Positions 6,247-10,022 of a DNA stretch of 10,022 nt are shown here, piece by piece (within the stretch, counting starts at the first letter, position 1; the number at the start of each line of letters is the position of its first letter). The stretch comes from an uncultured Acidobacteriota bacterium (lineage in GTDB: Bacteria; Acidobacteriota; Terriglobia; Bryobacterales; Bryobacteraceae): positions 1-10,022 of the forward strand of contig CALFYN010000177.1 of NCBI GenBank assembly GCA_937952345.1. Reading direction: 5' to 3'. The notes under the pieces are model-generated. The model was not told the DNA's origin. It saw nothing but the letters and a program-made list of their open reading frames with translations, and made no database searches. Made by a program: the position numbers and the translations under genes.

Positions 6247-7710
6247 ATGATTTCACGGCGCACATTATTCGCAATGCCCATGGCGGCGCTGGCGCAGCAA
6301 ACGCAGCCGGCTGCGCTCGGCACACGGCTGGAGTTGCTGGCGGACCGGTTTCTCATCGAGCGCTTGAGCGGCGGCGCCGTTCAGCGCCTGCATCATCCGG
6401 TCCGCGAAAACATCGCTCTGGAACATGACGCGCCGTGGGAAGGCAGCGGCACCGGCTATCACACGGTTTTTCAGGACGGCCGCATCTACCGCATGTACTA
6501 CAAGGCCTGGCATCTGGACACGTATGGAAAGACGCCGCGGCCGGTGCGCATCGCCTATGCCGAAAGCACCGACGGTGTTCATTGGACGAAGCCGGATCTG
6601 GGGCTGGTGGCTTTCAACGGATCGAAGCGCAACAACATTCTGTTTGACCAGGTGAACGGCGAACAGTGCCACGATTTTTCGCCGTTCCTCGATCCTACGG
6701 GCAAGGTGCGGTATCGCGGCATCGGATTCGGGCGCAAGCCGCGCGGGCTGTATGCCTTTCATTCGAACGATGGCATCGCGTGGGAATTGAGCGCGAAGGA
6801 ACCGGTAATCACCGAGGGCGCTTTCGATACACAGAACATCACGTTCTGGGATGCGGGCATCGGCAAGTACCGGGTGTATCTGCGCGATTTTCACGAGGGA
6901 AAGCGCGGCATCAAGACCGCGGTGTCCGAGGATTTTCTGCATTGGACGAAGCCCGAGTGGCTGGAATTTCCCGGCGCTCCGGATGAGCAGTTGTACACGA
7001 ATCAGGTGCGGCCTTATTACCGCGCGCCGCATCTGCTCGTCGGGTTTCCGTCGCGCTATACCGACCGCGGATGGGTGCCGGCGACGGCGCAGTTGCCGGA
7101 GGCGGAGTATCGCCGCCAGCGTTCGCAAACGAATCCGCGCTACGGCAGCGCGGTGACCGATGCACTGTTCATGACCAGCCGCGACGGGCGCACGTTCCAC
7201 CGTTGGAATGAGGCGTTCCTGCGCCCCGGACTGCGCACACGCGACAACTGGACGTACGGCGATAACTACCTCGCATGGCACGTGGTGGAAACCGAAGCGC
7301 GGCATGCCGATCAACCGCGCGAGCTTTCGTTGTATGCGACGGAAAGCTACTTCACGGGAGAAAGCAGCCGCCTGCGCCGCTATTCGCTGCGGCTGGACGG
7401 ATTCGCCTCGGTGTTCGCGCCGCTGGATGGGGGCGAGTTGCTGACCAGGCCCTTCACTTTTGCCGGAACAAAATTGCTGCTGAATGTTTCGACGGCGGGC
7501 GGCGGCAGCGTGCGCGTGGAAATGCAGGATGCGGCGGGGAAGCCGTTGCCGGGGCTTTCGATGGCGGATTCCCACGTGCTGTTCGGCGATGCCATCGAAT
7601 ATGAAGCGATGTGGAAGGGGCAGCCCAGCCTGGCGCCACATGCGGCGAAGCCGGTGCGTCTGCGATTCGCATTGCAGGACGCCGATCTATTCGCACTGCG
7701 GTTCGCTTAA
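6247..7710 (+). CDS. Exported protein with glycoside-hydrolase-like beta-propeller repeats
   Basis: The 487-residue protein begins MISRRTLFAMPMAALAQQ, a short Tat-like signal (SRRTLF) with a possible ALA-QQ cleavage site at 13-17. The body shows recurring blade motifs of the five-bladed propeller type seen in GH32/GH43/GH68-like proteins: ESTDGVHWTKPDLGL (106-120), HSNDGIAWELS (172-182), SEDFLHWTKPEW (227-238) and TSRDGRTFHRWNEAF (310-324). Acidic and aromatic residues lie between them. A beta-rich tail from about 400 (LLNVSTAGGGSVRVEM) resembles a C-terminal sandwich. Related proteins are usually annotated hypothetical in Acidobacteriota and Planctomycetes, so sugar hydrolysis is inferred from fold alone. 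ATG 6238, three codons upstream, is an alternative start; neither has a clear ribosome binding site. The gene is 26 nt behind the glycosyltransferase and is probably co-transcribed. Its stop overlaps that of the opposing carrier gene. Confidence 0.72.
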   Translation: MISRRTLFAMPMAALAQQTQPAALGTRLELLADRFLIERLSGGAVQRLHHPVRENIALEHDAPWEGSGTGYHTVFQDGRIYRMYYKAWHLDTYGKTPRPVRIAYAESTDGVHWTKPDLGLVAFNGSKRNNILFDQVNGEQCHDFSPFLDPTGKVRYRGIGFGRKPRGLYAFHSNDGIAWELSAKEPVITEGAFDTQNITFWDAGIGKYRVYLRDFHEGKRGIKTAVSEDFLHWTKPEWLEFPGAPDEQLYTNQVRPYYRAPHLLVGFPSRYTDRGWVPATAQLPEAEYRRQRSQTNPRYGSAVTDALFMTSRDGRTFHRWNEAFLRPGLRTRDNWTYGDNYLAWHVVETEARHADQPRELSLYATESYFTGESSRLRRYSLRLDGFASVFAPLDGGELLTRPFTFAGTKLLLNVSTAGGGSVRVEMQDAAGKPLPGLSMADSHVLFGDAIEYEAMWKGQPSLAPHAAKPVRLRFALQDADLFALRFA

Positions 7711-8708
7711 TCGGCGGGTATGCGCTTGCGCCACCAGGAGGCGAGCGCGGAACCGGAGATATTCATCCACGGACCGAAGATCGCCGGGGCGAGCGCGGCG
7801 TCGCTGCTGCGCAACACGTTCATGGCGAGACCGCTGGCCATGCCGCCGTTCTGCAGCCCGACTTCGATGGCTACCGTGCGCGAGTCGGTTTCATTCAAGC
7901 CCATGCCGCGGGCGCCCCAATAACCGAGCAAGTAACCGGTGGTATTGTGCAGCATCGCAGCCAGAATCAGGGCCAGGCCCACTTCCAGCAGTTTGTCGCG
8001 CGAGGACGCCGTAATGATGGCGATGATGAAGCAGATGCCGCCCATGGAAACCACGGGCATGAGATCGTCGATCCATTTGGCGCGGCCGTGCAGCAGCTTG
8101 TTGGCGATCAAACCGGCGACGACGGGCACGATGATCATGTTAAAGATGGAGATCATCATGTCCATGAACGGGATGGGGACATATTGCCCGGCCAGCAGCT
8201 TCATGGCAAGCGGCGTCATAACAGGGGCCGCCATGGTGGAGCAGGCGGTCATGGTGACGGAGAGCGCCACGTTGCCCCTGGCGAGATAAGTGATCACGTT
8301 CGACGCCACTCCGCCCGGGGACGATCCGATGAGAACTACGCCCGCCGCCACAGGGCCATCAAACCCGAACAGGGTAGCGATGCCGAATCCGGCCAGCGGC
8401 ATGACGGTGAATTGCAGAATGAAGCCGGCGATGACGGCACGCGGCATGCGTACAGCGCGTGCGAAATCGGCGACGCTCAAACCCACGCCCATGCCGAACA
8501 TGATGATCTGAATGAGCGGCGTGATCAGCCCGCTGAGTTTGTATCCGCCCCAGGAGGTGAACGCAGCCGGATAGAACATACTGGCGGCGACGAAGGTGAA
8601 TACAAAGAGGGTGAAGGAAAAACCGCTCAGCGCCGCGGACCGGCGCACCAGCAATGCCGCGATGGCAAGCACCGCGATGACGATGGGACCGAGGATGGAG
8701 GGAGGCAC
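7707..8708 (-). CDS. BASS-family (bile acid:sodium symporter-like) transporter
   Basis: This 333-residue inner-membrane carrier with about ten hydrophobic segments belongs to the BASS/SBF family (relatives: ASBT, YfeH-like, PanS). Diagnostic segments are MFGMGVGLSVADF (70-82), GSSPGGVASNVITYLARGN (128-146), the first crossover with N137, and EVGLQNGGMASGLA (282-295), where E282 and Q286 correspond to sodium-site residues. Bacterial members carry bile acids, pantothenate, pyruvate or other organic anions with sodium; the substrate here cannot be read from the sequence. The start is GTG 8708, because the first helix (ILGPIVIAVLAIAALLV) lies immediately after it and the next Met is at residue 44. 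No good Shine-Dalgarno is visible, and the 15-nt gap to the MFS gene stop suggests translational coupling. At the 3' end its TAA overlaps the TAA of the convergent propeller gene within TTAA. Confidence 0.92.
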   Translation of the reverse strand: MPPSILGPIVIAVLAIAALLVRRSAALSGFSFTLFVFTFVAASMFYPAAFTSWGGYKLSGLITPLIQIIMFGMGVGLSVADFARAVRMPRAVIAGFILQFTVMPLAGFGIATLFGFDGPVAAGVVLIGSSPGGVASNVITYLARGNVALSVTMTACSTMAAPVMTPLAMKLLAGQYVPIPFMDMMISIFNMIIVPVVAGLIANKLLHGRAKWIDDLMPVVSMGGICFIIAIITASSRDKLLEVGLALILAAMLHNTTGYLLGYWGARGMGLNETDSRTVAIEVGLQNGGMASGLAMNVLRSSDAALAPAIFGPWMNISGSALASWWRKRIPAD

Positions 8709-8723
8709 AAGTCCAGGATTGTA

Positions 8724-10007
8724 TCAAGAGGCGCGGGGCGGAGTCCGCTCTTCGCGCACCAGGGCGAGTACGGCCGCGGTGGCCAGCAGCGGGACAAGGC
8801 TGGCGGCGATCAACACCGGAGTAAACGAATAGCGGTCGGCGACGAGGCCGGTGAGGTACGTGGCGCCGATGGTGCCAATGCCGGCGCCCGTGCCGCTGAG
8901 TCCGCTCACCGTGGCTACGCTTCCGGTGGGATACACATCGGCAGGCAGGGTCAGCACGATGGTGGAGAATGCCGCGTAGGCCATGGTGGAGAATGCGAAG
9001 CAGAACACCAGCGCCGGCAACGACGGCAGAAATGCCGCGCCGCACAGCGTCGCCATGCCGAGTCCGCTCAAGGTTGCGATGAAGCGCCGCGAACGCATCA
9101 CCGGCCATCCGCGTTGAATGAGGTAGCTCGACAATCCACCGCCCGCGAAATTGCCGATATCCGCCGCGAGAAACGGCGCCCAGAAGGCGATGAGGCTTTG
9201 CTCGGGATTGAAGCCGCGCGAAACGAGGTAAATGGCGAACCAATCGGTGACGAAGAACCAGACAGGGTCGGTGAGCGATTTGGAAATCACGATACCCCAG
9301 GTTTGCCGCATGCGCAGCAGTTCGCGCAGCGCCATGCGCGGGGCGCTGCCGCCCTCCACCGCGGCATCCTGGCGAATGTGGCGCAGTTCTTCCGGCGCCA
9401 GGCGCGGGTGAACATCGGGCGGATGATATAGCCAGCGGAACGCGACGACCCACAGCAAGCCCAGCGATCCGGTGAGCACGAATACCGGCCGCCAGTCGCC
9501 GAACCAGCGATAGGCGGCGAACACGATGAACGGCGCCACGGCGCCGCCGATGGCCGAACCGCTATCGAACAGCGCCACGGCCCATCCGCTCTCTTTGCGC
9601 GGGAACCATTCGGAGACGGCTTTCGTCGCTCCGGGCCAATTGGCGGATTCGCCCGCGCCCAGCAGGAATCGAAACGCGCAGAAGCTCTTCAGCCCCGTGG
9701 CCAGCGAAGTCAGCATCGCGGCGAAGGAGTAAAACAGCACGGCCAGCGACAATCCGTTGCGAATGCCGGTGCGATCCACCATACGCCCGCACACCGATTG
9801 GCCCACGGCATAGGCCACGCGAAAGGCAATAATGAGCAGCGCGAAATCGCTGTTGGTCCAGGCGAACTCCTGCTTGATGTGCGGCGCCAGCACGCTGAGC
9901 GTCTGGCGGTCGATGTAGTTGATCACCGTGGAGAGAAACAGCAGCGCGGCGATCCACCAGCGCAGATAGGGGATGGCCGGCTTCACAATAGGAATATCGG
10001 AACACAA
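8724..10007 (-). CDS. MFS transporter of the anion:cation symporter (hexuronate/ExuT-like) type
   Basis: The 427-residue major facilitator protein has twelve predicted helices. ACS-subfamily features are INYIDRQTLSVLAP (29-42, with D33-R34), the MFS motif A variant GRMVDRTGIR (74-83), and GAGESANWPGATKAVSEWFP (117-136), closely resembling hexuronate and glucarate/galactarate carriers such as ExuT and GudP. The central cytoplasmic loop is at about 195-235. Uptake of a sugar acid with protons is the likely role; the exact substrate is not readable. It is the first gene of a pair with the BASS carrier. The start is uncertain: TTG 10007 has a weak GGCGGAA just upstream, GTG 9986 is possible, and the frame stays open to the window edge, so the true start could lie beyond it. 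An 8-residue tandem similarity, FAFSTMAY/AAFSTIVL, in one helix comes from a 14-nt direct repeat at 8959-8972 and 8983-8996. Confidence 0.9.
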   Translation of the reverse strand: MCSDIPIVKPAIPYLRWWIAALLFLSTVINYIDRQTLSVLAPHIKQEFAWTNSDFALLIIAFRVAYAVGQSVCGRMVDRTGIRNGLSLAVLFYSFAAMLTSLATGLKSFCAFRFLLGAGESANWPGATKAVSEWFPRKESGWAVALFDSGSAIGGAVAPFIVFAAYRWFGDWRPVFVLTGSLGLLWVVAFRWLYHPPDVHPRLAPEELRHIRQDAAVEGGSAPRMALRELLRMRQTWGIVISKSLTDPVWFFVTDWFAIYLVSRGFNPEQSLIAFWAPFLAADIGNFAGGGLSSYLIQRGWPVMRSRRFIATLSGLGMATLCGAAFLPSLPALVFCFAFSTMAYAAFSTIVLTLPADVYPTGSVATVSGLSGTGAGIGTIGATYLTGLVADRYSFTPVLIAASLVPLLATAAVLALVREERTPPRAS

Positions 10008-10022
10008 GGGTTCCGCCGAACA

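Noticed and set aside
6265..7641. A 458-codon open frame on the - strand opposite the propeller gene
   Set aside because: The translation is Arg/His/Ala-rich without motifs. The + strand frame has repeated blade motifs and an export signal.
7611..9431. A 606-codon open frame on the + strand opposite the BASS and MFS genes
   Set aside because: Its translation is a low-complexity run of Gly, His, Arg, Asp and Glu without any motif, as expected for the antisense of GC-rich membrane-protein genes. Both minus-strand genes have clear family motifs.
1..10022. tRNA, rRNA, CRISPR arrays, transposase genes, phage or defence genes
   Set aside because: None was seen on either strand. Repeats are limited to short hairpins and one 14-nt direct repeat, and every stretch above 300 nt is occupied by a recognisable or intact gene.

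Overview
The window is about 10 kb of GC-rich, densely coded bacterial chromosome with ordinary gene spacing. It shows no RNA genes, insertion sequences, CRISPR arrays or phage genes. The protein repertoire resembles Acidobacteriota of the Bryobacter/Solibacter type: a SYLF protein, a double-BON protein, a class II DAHP synthase, an ArnT-like glycosyltransferase, a secreted beta-propeller protein, and paired BASS and MFS carriers. That assignment is an inference from protein style and base composition, not from a marker gene.

Layout. (1) 1-237 (+): 3' end of a SYLF-domain gene. It is followed by a hairpin at 246-274 that separates it from the convergent BON gene. (2) 301-3365 (-), read right to left: a membrane protein of unknown function (2286-3365), an M19 dipeptidase-like protein (996-2279, 6 nt downstream), a 152-nt gap containing hairpins, and a small exported double-BON protein (301-843). 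(3) 3447-7710 (+): class II DAHP synthase (GTG start), an ArnT/PMT-type membrane glycosyltransferase (GTG start, 23-nt gap) and an exported protein with beta-propeller-like repeats (26-nt gap). This looks like one transcript. (4) 7707-10007 (-): an MFS carrier of the hexuronate/ACS type and a BASS-family carrier, 15 nt apart. Their transcript runs head-on into the + operon, and the two stop codons share the palindrome TTAA.

How the genes fit together. DAHP synthase is the entry enzyme of the shikimate pathway and has no obvious biochemical link to the two genes behind it. The exported propeller protein facing a sugar-acid carrier and an organic-anion carrier hints at use of external carbohydrate or organic acids, but the two groups lie on opposite strands and no substrate can be read from the sequence. 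The membrane protein and the M19-like protein are probably co-transcribed.

The most interesting points are the M19-like protein, which keeps part of the metal-binding signature but by eye lacks the N-terminal HxD and the bridging Glu; the uncharacterised membrane protein upstream of it; and the pair of mutually exclusive hairpins between the M19-like and BON genes. I found no convincing new multi-gene defence or mobile system here.
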